A DNA stretch of 64,000 bases. It comes from Paracoccaceae bacterium. GTDB lineage: Bacteria > Pseudomonadota > Alphaproteobacteria > Rhodobacterales > Rhodobacteraceae. The number at the start of each line of letters is the position of its first letter. The stretch's first letter is position 1. A program made the position numbers and the translations under genes. The stretch covers positions 248,001 to 312,000 of the forward strand of contig VYFX01000063.1 in the NCBI GenBank assembly GCA_009842205.1, written 5' to 3'. Under the pieces are notes generated by a model that worked only from the letters and a program-made list of their open reading frames with translations, was not told the DNA's origin and made no database searches. Below are positions 35,830 through 45,825 of the stretch, one piece after another.

Positions 35830-37437
35830 TTGATGGGTTATACACCGGAAGAACTGGATCAATTAAAGGCTTGGCCGTTCGTTGAAGCAAAAAATCTGTT
35901 AAAGCGGATCAACAATAAAACTCCTGCAAAGGGTTATGTTTTGTTTCAAACAGGTTACGGACCGTCAGGGTTGCCACATATAGGAACCTTCGGGGAAGTA
36001 GCCCGCACAACCATGGTCAAAAGGGCTTTCCAGGAAATTTCTGATATCCCGACCAAACTGGTTTGTTTTTCTGATGATCTGGATGGCTTCAGAAAAGTTC
36101 CATTGAATGTACCAAATAGAGACAGATTGCAGGAAGATCTGGGCTTGCCTTTAACCAAGGTCACTGATCCTTTTGGGGAATGTGAGAGCTTTGCTCATTA
36201 CAATAACCAGAAATTGAGGAGTTTTTTGGACAGTTTTGGCTTTGAGTACGAGTTCATATCGGCAACCCAATATTATCAGGCGGGTAAATTTGATGAAATG
36301 CTTCTGCTTGCCCTTGAGAGGTATGATCAACTGATGGACATCATGCTTCCCTCTCTAGGTGGAGTAACCAAGGGAAGAGACCAAAGCTATTCTCCCTTCC
36401 TGCCTGTCAGTCCAGTTTCTGGCAAGGTGCTACAGGTTCCTGTTTTGGATAGGAATATATCGAAAGGTACCATTCTGTATCAGGAACCTGATGGGGAGAT
36501 GATCGAACTCCCTGTAACAAGTGGTAATGTAAAAATGCAGTGGAAACCGGATTGGGCCATGAGATGGGCACAATTGGAAGTTGATTATGAAATGTACGGC
36601 AAGGATTTAATCCCATCAGGTGAACTTGCAAGAAAACTCTGTCGTGTCTTTGGTAAACCACCGCCCCTAGAGATGTTTTATGAACTGTTTTTGGATGAGA
36701 ATGGTAGGAAAATTTCCAAATCAAGCGGTGGCGAAGGCATTTCCATGGAGAACTGGATTGATTATTCATCACCTGATTCTCTGGGACTATTCATGTTCCA
36801 GAAACCGAAAACTGCCAAAAGATTGACATTTGATGCTGTTCCCCGAGCAGTTGATGATTTACAAAAGTTTGTTGCCAGCTATCCATCTCAAGGATTGATT
36901 GAGCAATTGAACAATCCTGCCTGGCATGTGTATGCTGGTAATCCACCTAAGGTTGGAAGTGATATTTCCTATTCAATGATTTTAAATCTAGTAAGTGCAG
37001 CTGGAACAGCAGATGAAGAAGTTATCTGGGGTCTCATTCAGAAACATGCCAATATCACCAACCCATCTGACAATCCGGAACTGTACAGAAATCTCAAGGG
37101 TGCCATCAATTATTTCAATGAAAGGGTAGCACCGACAAGAAGTTTGCGAACACCAAATGAAAAGGAAAGGATTGCTCTGGAAGAGTTAAGGAACAAGCTT
37201 CTGGATTGGACTGGGGGTAATAGTGGTGAGGAATACCAATCAATGGTTTATGCGATTGGAAAGAATCACCAGTTTGACCCATTGAGGTCCTGGTTTGCCG
37301 CCTTATACGAAACACTTTTTGGTACCAGTCAAGGACCTAGATTTGGCAGCTTTATTGCTCTTTTTGGTGCAAGGAAAACAGCTGATTTGATTTCCCAGAG
37401 ATTGAAAGACACAAGTTTTGCTTCCAGAAATTCTTAG
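35830..37437 (+). CDS. lysK: Lysine--tRNA ligase, class I
   Basis: A 535-residue class I lysyl-tRNA synthetase, the archaeal-type enzyme kept by alphaproteobacteria in place of the class II LysS. The catalytic Rossmann fold shows PSGLPHIGTFGEV (HIGH motif) near residue 45 and KISKSSGGEG (KMSKS motif) near residue 297. The remaining helical domain binds the anticodon. The 3' end overlaps the next gene by 20 bases. Confidence 0.96.
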   Translation: MMGYTPEELDQLKAWPFVEAKNLLKRINNKTPAKGYVLFQTGYGPSGLPHIGTFGEVARTTMVKRAFQEISDIPTKLVCFSDDLDGFRKVPLNVPNRDRLQEDLGLPLTKVTDPFGECESFAHYNNQKLRSFLDSFGFEYEFISATQYYQAGKFDEMLLLALERYDQLMDIMLPSLGGVTKGRDQSYSPFLPVSPVSGKVLQVPVLDRNISKGTILYQEPDGEMIELPVTSGNVKMQWKPDWAMRWAQLEVDYEMYGKDLIPSGELARKLCRVFGKPPPLEMFYELFLDENGRKISKSSGGEGISMENWIDYSSPDSLGLFMFQKPKTAKRLTFDAVPRAVDDLQKFVASYPSQGLIEQLNNPAWHVYAGNPPKVGSDISYSMILNLVSAAGTADEEVIWGLIQKHANITNPSDNPELYRNLKGAINYFNERVAPTRSLRTPNEKERIALEELRNKLLDWTGGNSGEEYQSMVYAIGKNHQFDPLRSWFAALYETLFGTSQGPRFGSFIALFGARKTADLISQRLKDTSFASRNS

Positions 37438-37924
37438 GCCAAATCTTGAGTTAGTCATCTGCGGAATGGCAGCCGGAGAAGAATCTGCCCATCTTGGCCA
37501 CTATTATGCCAATCGAAGAAATCGTTTTTGGGAAACGCTTGATGAGATAGACATTACACCAACCAAATTTTGTCCAAAGGATGATAAGAAATTGCTAAAA
37601 TATGGTATTGGCCTGACAAATCTTGTTCAGGACGAAGCTGGCATGAATCGTGATATCAAGGGATTAAATCAAAAAGACGTTCTGGAAACACGACTCCATG
37701 GTATCCTGATAAAATACAGGCCAGCCCGAATCGCATTCAATGGTAAGGGTGGGAATGCTGTAAAACATGCTTTAGGAGTAAAGAATCTTGATTGGGGTCT
37801 GCAACCCTACCATCATGCATTTCCAGATACTCAAATCTGGGTATTGCCAAGCACATCCAGTGCAAACGGACGCTTTAATAATTTACTGCACAACTGGGTT
37901 AAACTGGCAGAATCAATGCATTGA
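37418..37924 (+). CDS. Mug/TDG-type mismatch-specific DNA glycosylase family protein
   Basis: A 168-residue protein with the uracil-DNA glycosylase fold of the Mug/TDG branch. The first catalytic loop reads GMAAGEESAHLGHYYANRRNRFW, shaped like Mug's GINPG loop, but the catalytic asparagine is replaced (AAG in place of NPG). The second motif is LPSTSSANGRF, near the C-terminus. Family members with this AAG loop are common and annotated as mismatch-specific glycosylases; the exact base removed is uncertain. The start is TTG at 37418, overlapping the end of lysK in another frame. Confidence 0.8.
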   Translation: MLPEILRPNLELVICGMAAGEESAHLGHYYANRRNRFWETLDEIDITPTKFCPKDDKKLLKYGIGLTNLVQDEAGMNRDIKGLNQKDVLETRLHGILIKYRPARIAFNGKGGNAVKHALGVKNLDWGLQPYHHAFPDTQIWVLPSTSSANGRFNNLLHNWVKLAESMH

Positions 37925-38011
37925 GGTGATAAACAGAAAGTTGATAGTCAAATTTCAATCCCGGTACGATACTTACTTTGCCGTATCAAAAGTGGTTTGG
38001 TCGTAAATATC

Positions 38012-40183
38012 CTATTTTAATGGGCTTTTGAATTTTCTTGTGCCTGGTTTGCCCGATTTGGACCTTCCACGGGCTTCGAGAGCTTCCGAAACCATTTCTT
38101 CAACCTTGCTTTGCCTGGCCAGGGGATCATCAGCCAATACCAATTCCACCGTTTCCAGACGTTTGATTTCGTCCCTAATTCTGGCAGCATCCTCAAATTC
38201 AAGGTTTTCTGCAGCCTTGTACATTTGTTTCCGCAAATCATCCAGATGCGCTTGAAGGTTTGCACCGATTTTGTGTGTTTCCAAATCAGCAGTGATACGG
38301 TTGGCATCAATGTCCGAAGAGTAAACTCCAGCGAAAGCATCCGAGATGTTTTTCTGAACGGTTTGAGCTACGATTCCATGCTCCTCATTGTATTTCTTCT
38401 GCTTTTCCCTTCTTCTATCAGTCTCTGATATCGCTGCTTCCATGGATCTGGTAATTTTGTCGGCAAACATAATCACTTTGCCCTCGGCATTTCTGGATGC
38501 TCTGCCTACGGTTTGAATCAAGGACCGCTCTGATCTCAAAAAACCTTCCTTGTCAGCATCCAGGATAGCAACCAGACCACATTCAGGAATATCCAGACCT
38601 TCCCTAAGCAAGTTGATTCCGACCAGAACATCAAAGGTACCCAATCGCAGGTCTCTGATGATCTCTATCCGTTCAAGAGTTTCAACATCTGAGTGTAAGT
38701 ATCTTACCCGTATACCCTGTTCATGAAGGTATTCAGTAAGGTCTTCCGCCATACGCTTGGTGAGGGTTGTTACCAGAACCCGATATCCTTTTTGGGTAAC
38801 CACCCTGATTTCCTCCAGTAGTTCATCAACCTGATGAGTAACTGGCCTGACTACAATTTCAGGGTCCAAAAGACCGGTTGGACGTACGATCTGTTCAACG
38901 ACAACACCTTCTGTTTTCTGTAGTTCCCAATCTCCTGGGGTTGCAGAAACAAATACAGTTTGGGGTCTATAACTTTCCCACTCTTCAAATTTCAATGGCC
39001 TGTTGTCAATACAGGAGGGTAATCTGAATCCATGTTCCGAAAGTGTAGATTTTCTACGATAATCGCCTTTATACATTCCCCCAAGTTGAGAAACGGTAAC
39101 ATGTGATTCGTCGATGAACATGATTGCCTTTTCTGGTAGATATTCCAGAAGGGTAGGGGGAGGTTCACCCGGGTTTCTACCGGTAAGATATCTTGAATAG
39201 TTTTCAATTCCCTTGCATACCCCTGCAGCAGTCAGCATTTCCAGGTCAAAATTGGTACGCTGTTCCAACCTTTGTGCTTCCAATAATCTACCTGCCTCGG
39301 TCAAATGAGCCAATCTATGTCGTAATTCCACTTTGATATTCTCTATAGCCTGGAGAACAGTAGGACGAGGAGTTACATAATGTGAATTGGCATAAACCCT
39401 TATCTGGTCAAGATTATCAAACACCTCCCCGGTCAAGGGATCAAATTCCTGTACCGTCTCGACTTCATCACCAAAGAATGACAATCTCCAGGCACGATCC
39501 TCATAGTGTGCTGGCCATATTTCGACGATATCACCCCGTACCCTGAAGCAACCCCTTTGAAAAAACGTATCATTACGACGGTATTGTTGCTCGACAAGAT
39601 TGTTGATGACTTTCCTTTGATCATATTCATGTCCAGCAATCAGGTCCAGAGACATATCGCTGTAACTTTCAAAGGAGCCAATACCATAAATACAGGAAAC
39701 TGAAGCGACTATGACAACATCATCCTTCTCCAACAGTGCTCTGGTTGCAGAATGTCGCATTCGATCAATATGCTCATTGATCTGTGCTTCCTTCTCAACA
39801 TAGGTATCGGTCCTTGGGACGTAGGCCTCAGGTTGGTAATAGTCGTAGTAACTGACAAAATACTCAACAGAATTTTCCGGAAAAAAGGACTTGAACTCCC
39901 CGTAAAGTTGTGCAGCCAAGGTTTTGTTCGGTGCAATTACTATGGCGGGTCTTTGCAAGGCCTCAATGACCTTGACCATGGTAAAGGTTTTACCCGTTCC
40001 TGTTGCTCCGAGGAGGACTTGGTTCGTTTCACCTTCTACAATGTTACGGGTTAGTTCCTCAATGGCCTGGGGTTGGTCACCCGCCGGCTTGAAATCGGAA
40101 TGGAGGATAAAAGGCTTACCACCTTCCAGCTTGACGTTCTGCCGATATGGATTTTTTGTAAGTGTGAAGATTTCGGAAGTCAT
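38012..40183 (-). CDS. uvrB: Excinuclease ABC subunit B
   Basis: A 723-residue UvrB, the damage-verifying helicase-like subunit of nucleotide excision repair. The P-loop GATGTGKT lies at residues 59-66, followed by the beta-hairpin region ([20 protein letters not shown]), the MFIDESH motif II, the helicase C-terminal domain with REGLDIPE and QTVGRASRN (motif VI), and a C-terminal UVR domain (about 655-690) that contacts UvrC. It is transcribed alone. Confidence 0.97.
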   Translation of the reverse strand: MTSEIFTLTKNPYRQNVKLEGGKPFILHSDFKPAGDQPQAIEELTRNIVEGETNQVLLGATGTGKTFTMVKVIEALQRPAIVIAPNKTLAAQLYGEFKSFFPENSVEYFVSYYDYYQPEAYVPRTDTYVEKEAQINEHIDRMRHSATRALLEKDDVVIVASVSCIYGIGSFESYSDMSLDLIAGHEYDQRKVINNLVEQQYRRNDTFFQRGCFRVRGDIVEIWPAHYEDRAWRLSFFGDEVETVQEFDPLTGEVFDNLDQIRVYANSHYVTPRPTVLQAIENIKVELRHRLAHLTEAGRLLEAQRLEQRTNFDLEMLTAAGVCKGIENYSRYLTGRNPGEPPPTLLEYLPEKAIMFIDESHVTVSQLGGMYKGDYRRKSTLSEHGFRLPSCIDNRPLKFEEWESYRPQTVFVSATPGDWELQKTEGVVVEQIVRPTGLLDPEIVVRPVTHQVDELLEEIRVVTQKGYRVLVTTLTKRMAEDLTEYLHEQGIRVRYLHSDVETLERIEIIRDLRLGTFDVLVGINLLREGLDIPECGLVAILDADKEGFLRSERSLIQTVGRASRNAEGKVIMFADKITRSMEAAISETDRRREKQKKYNEEHGIVAQTVQKNISDAFAGVYSSDIDANRITADLETHKIGANLQAHLDDLRKQMYKAAENLEFEDAARIRDEIKRLETVELVLADDPLARQSKVEEMVSEALEARGRSKSGKPGTRKFKSPLK

Positions 40184-40366
40184 GGGTCGATATTATAGGG
40201 ACTTTGAAGAAAGAGTTAAGAATTTGTAAAAAGAAGGTATAGGTGATTAGGTAAGGGGCTGTGACTAAATGAGTAAAAATTTAGGATAATTGTTCATATG
40301 ATTTATTGATTTAGCATAAGGTATTTACTAGATTCAGATTTATTGTATGAATTGTGGAATTTCAGG

Positions 40367-40678
40367 ATGGATGTACTAATTTACCAACCTTCCAGGTCAG
40401 TAATGCAGTCAGGAACTGCAGGAACCAACAAGTGGGTATTGGAATTTATCCATAGTTCCCCACGCAGGAAGGATCCCTTGATGGGATGGACCAGTTCTGC
40501 CGACACCCAGTCCCAGGTCAAACTTGCTTTCGATACGAAAGAGGAAGCCATTCAATATGCCATCAAAAGGAACCTGACCTACAGCGTACAGGACCCCAAG
40601 AAAAGAAAGCCGGTAATCAGACCCAGAGGTTATGCCGAAAACTTTGCCTTTGAACGCAAAGACACCTGGACCCACTAA
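40367..40678 (+). CDS. NDUFS4-like complex I subunit (ETC complex I conserved region)
   Basis: A small soluble protein of 103 residues from the ATG at 40367, matching the family shared by alphaproteobacteria and the mitochondrial NDUFS4 accessory subunit of NADH:ubiquinone oxidoreductase. Key stretches are IYQPSRSVMQSG at the N-terminus, WVLEF, DPLMGWTSSADTQSQVKLAF in the centre, and RGYAENF near the end. It sits on the peripheral arm near the NADH module. As in other alphaproteobacteria the gene is away from the nuo operon. Confidence 0.92.
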   Translation: MDVLIYQPSRSVMQSGTAGTNKWVLEFIHSSPRRKDPLMGWTSSADTQSQVKLAFDTKEEAIQYAIKRNLTYSVQDPKKRKPVIRPRGYAENFAFERKDTWTH

Positions 40679-40744
40679 ACAGAACCCATTGGTTCAGTAT
40701 TTTAAATTCTTTTTTACAGATTTTTATCCGCCGCAGATTTACCG

Positions 40745-42004
40745 ATGAACAATAGTGCAAAGGTAGAAAACAACAATCTGATTACCCCCATACTCCTTTG
40801 TGGATGTTTGATCATCTGTGTCAGTTTTGCGATCAGGGCTACTTTTGGTGTTTTTCAAATTCCCATTGCCGAGGAATTTGGATGGCCCCGAATGGACTTT
40901 TCCTTTGCCATCGCAATTCAAAATCTGGCTTGGGGAATAGGACAACCATTCTTTGGAGCCCTAGCTGAAAGGATGGGCGATAGAATCGCCATAATTCTTG
41001 GAGCAATAATCTATGCCATCGGATTGGTTTTATCGAGTGTTGCCACGACACCGGAGGCCCATCAATTATTGGAGTTTGCCGTTGGTTTGGGTATTGCGGG
41101 TACAGGTTTTGGTGTAATTCTGGCTGTCGTCGGAAGGGCTAGTTCAGACAAACATCGCTCAATGTCGCTCGGTATTGCAACGGCAGCGGGTTCTGGTGGA
41201 CAAATCATAGGTCCACCGGTAGCGGAATACCTTTTGGGTTTGATGCCATGGCAATCGGTATTTCTGGTATTTGCAGGTGCCATTCTGTTGGTTATGGTAA
41301 CTCTCCCCGTTTTCAAGAGTGACTACAAGGCAACACCACAGGAGATGGAAGAAACCATTGCCGGTATTTTAAAGAAAGCCTTTGGTGATCCCTCATTCAC
41401 ACTGATTTTCGTTGGCTTTTTCTCCTGTGGATATCAATTGGCCTTGATTACTGCACACTTTCCGGCATTTGTGACCGAATTCAGCGAACCGATCGTCAAG
41501 GGTGGGCTTATTGATAGCCTCGGTATTTCCACTACCTCAACATTGGGAGCTGTTACAATTTCCCTGATAGGACTGGCGAATATCTTTGGAACCTTGGGAG
41601 CAGGTTGGCTGGGCACACATTACTCAAGAAAATGGGTATTGACCATAATTTATGCATTAAGAGCAATTTTTACGATTCTATTTCTGATGTTGCCGTTCAC
41701 ACCCTTCAACATTATCTGGTTCTCCCTCGTAATAGGGTTTTTGTGGCTGGCAACTGTTCCCCTGACCAGCGGCTTGATTGGCCATATCTATGGTTTGCGT
41801 TACATGGCAACCTTGTACGGAATCATATTCTTTTCCCATCAACTCGGTGGATTCATCGGTGTATGGTTGGGAGGATTTCTTTATGACCGAACGGGAAACT
41901 ATGACATGGTTTGGTGGGTCGGCGTAGGGGTCGCAACATTTTCAGCCATAGTACATGTTCCCATCAACGAAATTCCATTGAGCCAGAGATTTCGAGCCAC
42001 CTGA
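40745..42004 (+). CDS. Major facilitator superfamily transporter
   Basis: A 419-residue 12-helix MFS carrier. The first helix is preceded by a short polar tail, and the region between helices 2 and 3 (GALAERMGDR) is the MFS motif A. The IRATFGVFQIPIAEEFGW start and the overall build resemble the monocarboxylate/OFA-type branch that imports organic acids. The substrate cannot be set from sequence, and no metabolic genes adjoin it. Confidence 0.85.
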   Translation: MNNSAKVENNNLITPILLCGCLIICVSFAIRATFGVFQIPIAEEFGWPRMDFSFAIAIQNLAWGIGQPFFGALAERMGDRIAIILGAIIYAIGLVLSSVATTPEAHQLLEFAVGLGIAGTGFGVILAVVGRASSDKHRSMSLGIATAAGSGGQIIGPPVAEYLLGLMPWQSVFLVFAGAILLVMVTLPVFKSDYKATPQEMEETIAGILKKAFGDPSFTLIFVGFFSCGYQLALITAHFPAFVTEFSEPIVKGGLIDSLGISTTSTLGAVTISLIGLANIFGTLGAGWLGTHYSRKWVLTIIYALRAIFTILFLMLPFTPFNIIWFSLVIGFLWLATVPLTSGLIGHIYGLRYMATLYGIIFFSHQLGGFIGVWLGGFLYDRTGNYDMVWWVGVGVATFSAIVHVPINEIPLSQRFRAT

Positions 42005-42132
42005 ACTCAAGAATACCTTGGAACCAATTATCAACTCAAATTCTTCTGGTTTTGAACCTTTTGAATGAAAAATGTATTGTATACGGGTTGCAACCTGGCA
42101 ATTAGTCCAATAAATCTATGTTTTTCCTAGGA

Positions 42133-42209
42133 GGCCCCTTAGCTCAACTGGATAGAGTGGCTGACTTCGAATCAGTAGGTTGGGGGTTCGAGTCCTCCAG
42201 GGGCCGCCA
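42133..42209 (+). tRNA. tRNA-Arg (anticodon TCG)
   Basis: A complete cloverleaf of 77 bases with CCA encoded. The acceptor GGCCCCT pairs with AGGGGCC; the D stem is GCTC/GAGT; the anticodon stem is GCTGA/TCAGT around loop CTTCGAA with anticodon TCG, reading CGA and CGG; the T arm is GGGGG/CCTCC with TTCGAGT. A20 and G73, arginine identity positions, are present. A second arginine tRNA gene follows 43 bp later. Confidence 0.95.
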
Positions 42210-42252
42210 TTTCCAGGAAAAAATCAGAACAACATTGGTCGGAATGTTTGAT

Positions 42253-42329
42253 GGCCCCTTAGCTCAACTGGATAGAGCGGCTGACTTCTAATCTGCAGGT
42301 TCGGGGTTCGAGTCCTCGAGGGGTCGCCA
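42253..42329 (+). tRNA. tRNA-Arg (anticodon TCT), mismatched anticodon stem
   Basis: A 77-base tRNA with CCA encoded. The anticodon loop CTTCTAA gives anticodon TCT, reading AGA and AGG. The first 35 bases match the neighbouring tRNA-Arg except at position 25, while the 3' half differs at several sites. As a result the anticodon stem is GCTGA over TCTGC and holds a T29-T41 mismatch. G2-T71 in the acceptor is a tolerated wobble. A20 and G73 are kept. Confidence 0.9.
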
Positions 42330-42384
42330 AACAGCAAGCAATCCACCCAAAATGGTTTTATATGGCAGTTTTCTGGAAATAAAT

Positions 42385-43188
42385 ATGGAAGTGAAGATTA
42401 TAAATGGCCGGGGAATCAATGTATCCGATGAGGGTAACAAGGATGGTCCTGCATTTGTTCTGGCTAATTCTCTTGGCACTGACTTACGCATTTGGGACAG
42501 GTTTTTACGAAATTTTCCCCAGAGGTATCGCATTATCAGATTTGATAAGCGAGGTCATGGATTAAGCGATATTTCGGAAAATAACTTCGGTATCGAAGGG
42601 CTTGCTTCTGACATAATAGAAATACTGGATGATAAGCAAATCAGTGATTGTGTATTTGTAGGTGTATCAATAGGAGGATTGATAGGCTTACAGGTTGTAT
42701 TGAATCGACCTGATCTGGTTAAGGCATTTGTTTTTTCGAACTCATCCGCGAAGGTAAGGGATAAAGCATTTTGGAATGATCGTATAAAGATTATTGAGAA
42801 AGTAGGTCTTGATGCCGTTGGAGATTCCATCCTTGAAAAATGGTTCTCGAAAGAATTCCGAAAGAACAAGTCCGAGGAATTACTGGCCTGGAGGAATATG
42901 CTGACAAGAACCCCACAAAGAGGTTATCTGGATTGTTGTCAAGTATTAAAACACACTGACTTGAGGGGACGGTTAGATGAAGTGAAAGTGGACACGCTGG
43001 TCATTAGTGGTTCCGAAGATGGTGCAATACCACCCGAAGAGGTCATTGAAGGTACCAAGGGTTTGCCCAACGCTGTCCATGAAACCATTATGGGTGCAGG
43101 ACATTTGCCTTGTATAGAAAAACCATTGGAATTCAGGGAGTTGATTTTTTCCTTTCTCCTTGAACGGGAATTGGTTAACCGTAATTAA
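42385..43188 (+). CDS. Alpha/beta hydrolase, 3-oxoadipate enol-lactonase-like
   Basis: An alpha/beta-hydrolase of 267 residues from ATG 42385 (a longer frame exists to 42352). The nucleophile elbow GVSIGG carries S95; the acid lies in SGSEDGAIPPE and the histidine in GAGHLPCIEKP, giving a complete triad. The N-terminal NSLGTDLRIWD and FDKRGHGLSD stretches are typical of PcaD, which hydrolyses 3-oxoadipate enol-lactone in the protocatechuate pathway. No other pca genes are adjacent, so the substrate is uncertain. Confidence 0.82.
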   Translation: MEVKIINGRGINVSDEGNKDGPAFVLANSLGTDLRIWDRFLRNFPQRYRIIRFDKRGHGLSDISENNFGIEGLASDIIEILDDKQISDCVFVGVSIGGLIGLQVVLNRPDLVKAFVFSNSSAKVRDKAFWNDRIKIIEKVGLDAVGDSILEKWFSKEFRKNKSEELLAWRNMLTRTPQRGYLDCCQVLKHTDLRGRLDEVKVDTLVISGSEDGAIPPEEVIEGTKGLPNAVHETIMGAGHLPCIEKPLEFRELIFSFLLERELVNRN

Positions 43189-43266
43189 CCATAATCTTTA
43201 TTGGACTAGGAGTATAAATCCTTGGAATTGTTTTAACTGTGTCTTCTATTCTTTTCGAAACATCAA

Positions 43267-44505
43267 ATGTCTAAAAACCTGCCCCTGGTATTTGTCCTGC
43301 TGACAGTAACCATAGATGCCATCGGGATAGGAATCATTATTCCGGTGATGCCTGATTTAATTCAGGAAGTCGGTGGAGCGTCAATTGCGGATGCTGCCCT
43401 CTGGGGTGGTGTACTTGCGGCTTCCTTTTCCTTCATGCAATTTCTTTGCGGTCCCACCGTGGGCAGTTTGTCCGATCGCTATGGGCGGCGCCCCGTATTA
43501 TTGATTTCCCTGCTCTTCATGACTCTGGATTACATAATCATGGGGGTAGCTCATGTTATGGTTTTACTGTTTATCGGCAGGGTCGTCGGAGGAATAACTG
43601 CATCGACACCAGCAACAGTCGGTGCCTATATTGCCGATATCTCGAAACCGGATGAAAAGGCAAAGAATTTTGGATTGATAGGGGCGTGTTTTGGAATTGG
43701 CTTTGTACTTGGTCCACTTTTTGGAGCCTTATTTGCCGAATTTGGCACGAGGGTACCGTTTTTTGCAGCAGCAATAATTGCCTTTGCGAATTTTGTATTG
43801 GGATATTTTGTATTACCGGAAACGGTTACTGATGAAATCAGACGGCCATTTGAATGGAAAAGGGCCAACCCAATAGGCAGTTTGTATCACATAGGAAAAC
43901 TGCCAGGCCTTAAATTGCTCTTGCTTGTATTCTTTCTCATACAAATTGCCTTTGCCGTTTATCCTGCTGTCTGGTCATTCTATGGTATAGAAAGATTTGG
44001 TTGGGGACCAACCCTGATAGGTGTTTCCCTCGCCTGCTATGGCATCATGCTAGCCTTTGTCCAAGGGTGGGTCATCAGGTTCATTTTGAAGTATCTTACC
44101 GAGAGACAGACGGTTATATTTGGTTTCTTCTTTGAAATAGTCGGATTCGTGGGTTATGGGGTAATCAAGGAAGAAATATATGCCTTTATCCTGATCCCAT
44201 TCGGAGCACTTGGTGCAGTAGGAATACCTGCCCTTCAGGGCATCATGTCAAGAATTGCTGCTCCCAACCAGCAAGGAGAATTGCAAGGTCTTCTTACAAG
44301 TTTGACTTCATTGGCATTCATTGTTTCTCCCCTCATTATGACAGGAATATTCTACATGTTTGTCGACCCGGAATTTCCAATCTACCTCCCCGGCGCACCA
44401 TTCTTGTTCTCAGCCCTGGTGGCAATTGTTTGTTTTGGATTGATCCAATTTGTCAAGGAGAGTGATTATGGTGGAGAAAAGAAGTTCTACCTTTCACTGA
44501 AGTAA
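43267..44505 (+). CDS. TetA-type MFS drug efflux transporter
   Basis: A 412-residue MFS transporter of the DHA1 family, close to TetA/TCR-type tetracycline exporters. It begins with a first helix containing DAIGIGIIIPVMPDL and the motif A loop GSLSDRYGRRP (residues 67-77); motif C-like GACFGIGFVLGPLFG follows in helix 5. Many environmental homologues are not proven resistance determinants. It is 78 bp from the hydrolase and could be co-transcribed. Confidence 0.87.
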   Translation: MSKNLPLVFVLLTVTIDAIGIGIIIPVMPDLIQEVGGASIADAALWGGVLAASFSFMQFLCGPTVGSLSDRYGRRPVLLISLLFMTLDYIIMGVAHVMVLLFIGRVVGGITASTPATVGAYIADISKPDEKAKNFGLIGACFGIGFVLGPLFGALFAEFGTRVPFFAAAIIAFANFVLGYFVLPETVTDEIRRPFEWKRANPIGSLYHIGKLPGLKLLLLVFFLIQIAFAVYPAVWSFYGIERFGWGPTLIGVSLACYGIMLAFVQGWVIRFILKYLTERQTVIFGFFFEIVGFVGYGVIKEEIYAFILIPFGALGAVGIPALQGIMSRIAAPNQQGELQGLLTSLTSLAFIVSPLIMTGIFYMFVDPEFPIYLPGAPFLFSALVAIVCFGLIQFVKESDYGGEKKFYLSLK

Positions 44506-44555
44506 ATCGACCCTGCCCCTTAATTCCTATTGCTTTTGGGTGGCCAAGGTGAAAA

Positions 44556-45740
44556 TCAAGGAGCAACCCAGAGTTCATTAAAGCCATGAAAATGATATCT
44601 GTCGGAATAGATGGGTTTTCTTGCCAACTTCAGTTTTGGAAAATGTTTGAACAGCTCTCTGAGTGCAATTTTCATTTCCATTCTAGCCAATGGAGCGCCT
44701 ACACAAAAATGAACCCCTGCACCCAGTGATACATTGCCAGGGTTTTGACGTTCCGGATAAAATCGGTTGGGGTCGTTGAATGCTATTGGGTCCCGGTTTG
44801 CAGCTGCAAGCAACAACCCAATCTCCTGATCTTTTTTGAAGGTATGATCAAAAACATCCACATCATCCTTGGCGTATCGTTCAAAGATATGGAGAGGTGG
44901 GTCAAACCTAAGCACTTCCTCCACCACCTTGGGAACAAATTCGGGATCATCGAGTTTTGCAACATCCAATCCCTCAACAATTATGGCATTTATTCCATTG
45001 CCCAAGGCAAATGCCGTCGCTTCATGACCAGCATTCAGCAACAGGATACATGTTGAGACCATTTCATCCATTGACAGATTCTCACCATCAATTTCCGATG
45101 CCAGCAAGCCTGAAATCAGATCCTCTCCGGGAGAGGTATTTCTGTGATTGATAAGTGAAACCATGAACTCGGTGAATTCAGCAGAAGCTTTTCCAGCCTG
45201 AATCTCCTTGTCCAAGTCCCGGTTTGCCTGATACATGGCTACAATGTCATGGGACCACTTGAGGAGCTGATCGGCCATGGAAGCCTCCACACCCAACAGT
45301 TTGGCAATTACGAGTACTGGTACCTTCTCAGAAAAATTCTTCTGTAATTCTATTTCATCACCTGTCAGATCATTCAGGATGTTCTTCACAATCAGTTCGA
45401 TTTCAGGTTCCAGTATGGCGATACTACTGGTGGTAAAAGCCTTGGCAACCAGTTTCCTGAGCTTGGTATGCCGAGGTGGATCAATTTCCAGAAGGGAATT
45501 CTCCTCGATTTTCAGAAAGGGAGCCAAATGATCCGAGTAAGGACACTTCTTGTCTTCGGGAACTTCTCTCCCCCATTTTCGATCTCTGAGAAAATGGTTG
45601 ACCGAACGATGTGAAATGGCGAATACCAGATCATAATCCTTCCAAAATATCAGATCTCCTCCTTCATTGATTTTTTCATAAAATGAGTAGGGGTTTTGTA
45701 CAAAGGCTTCTTCAAGCGGGGATTGTGAAAATTTCAGCAT
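44556..45740 (-). CDS. Cytochrome P450
   Basis: A 394-residue soluble class I type bacterial P450. The oxygen-binding I helix reads LNAGHEATAF, the K-helix ExxR is in EEVLRFDPP, and the haem ligand is C346 in LGAGVHFCVGAPLARME. The N-terminal half shows DPPRHTKLRKLV. It hydroxylates a small substrate with electrons from a ferredoxin and its reductase, neither of which is encoded nearby. It converges with the TetA-like gene. Confidence 0.95.
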   Translation of the reverse strand: MLKFSQSPLEEAFVQNPYSFYEKINEGGDLIFWKDYDLVFAISHRSVNHFLRDRKWGREVPEDKKCPYSDHLAPFLKIEENSLLEIDPPRHTKLRKLVAKAFTTSSIAILEPEIELIVKNILNDLTGDEIELQKNFSEKVPVLVIAKLLGVEASMADQLLKWSHDIVAMYQANRDLDKEIQAGKASAEFTEFMVSLINHRNTSPGEDLISGLLASEIDGENLSMDEMVSTCILLLNAGHEATAFALGNGINAIIVEGLDVAKLDDPEFVPKVVEEVLRFDPPLHIFERYAKDDVDVFDHTFKKDQEIGLLLAAANRDPIAFNDPNRFYPERQNPGNVSLGAGVHFCVGAPLARMEMKIALRELFKHFPKLKLARKPIYSDRYHFHGFNELWVAP

Positions 45741-45825
45741 AATAATTTATTGAACACAAACTGAACTAACTGGAGATGGTCAAATTTAATGCAACTCAAA
45801 ATCGGCTTTTTTTAACATTTTAAAA

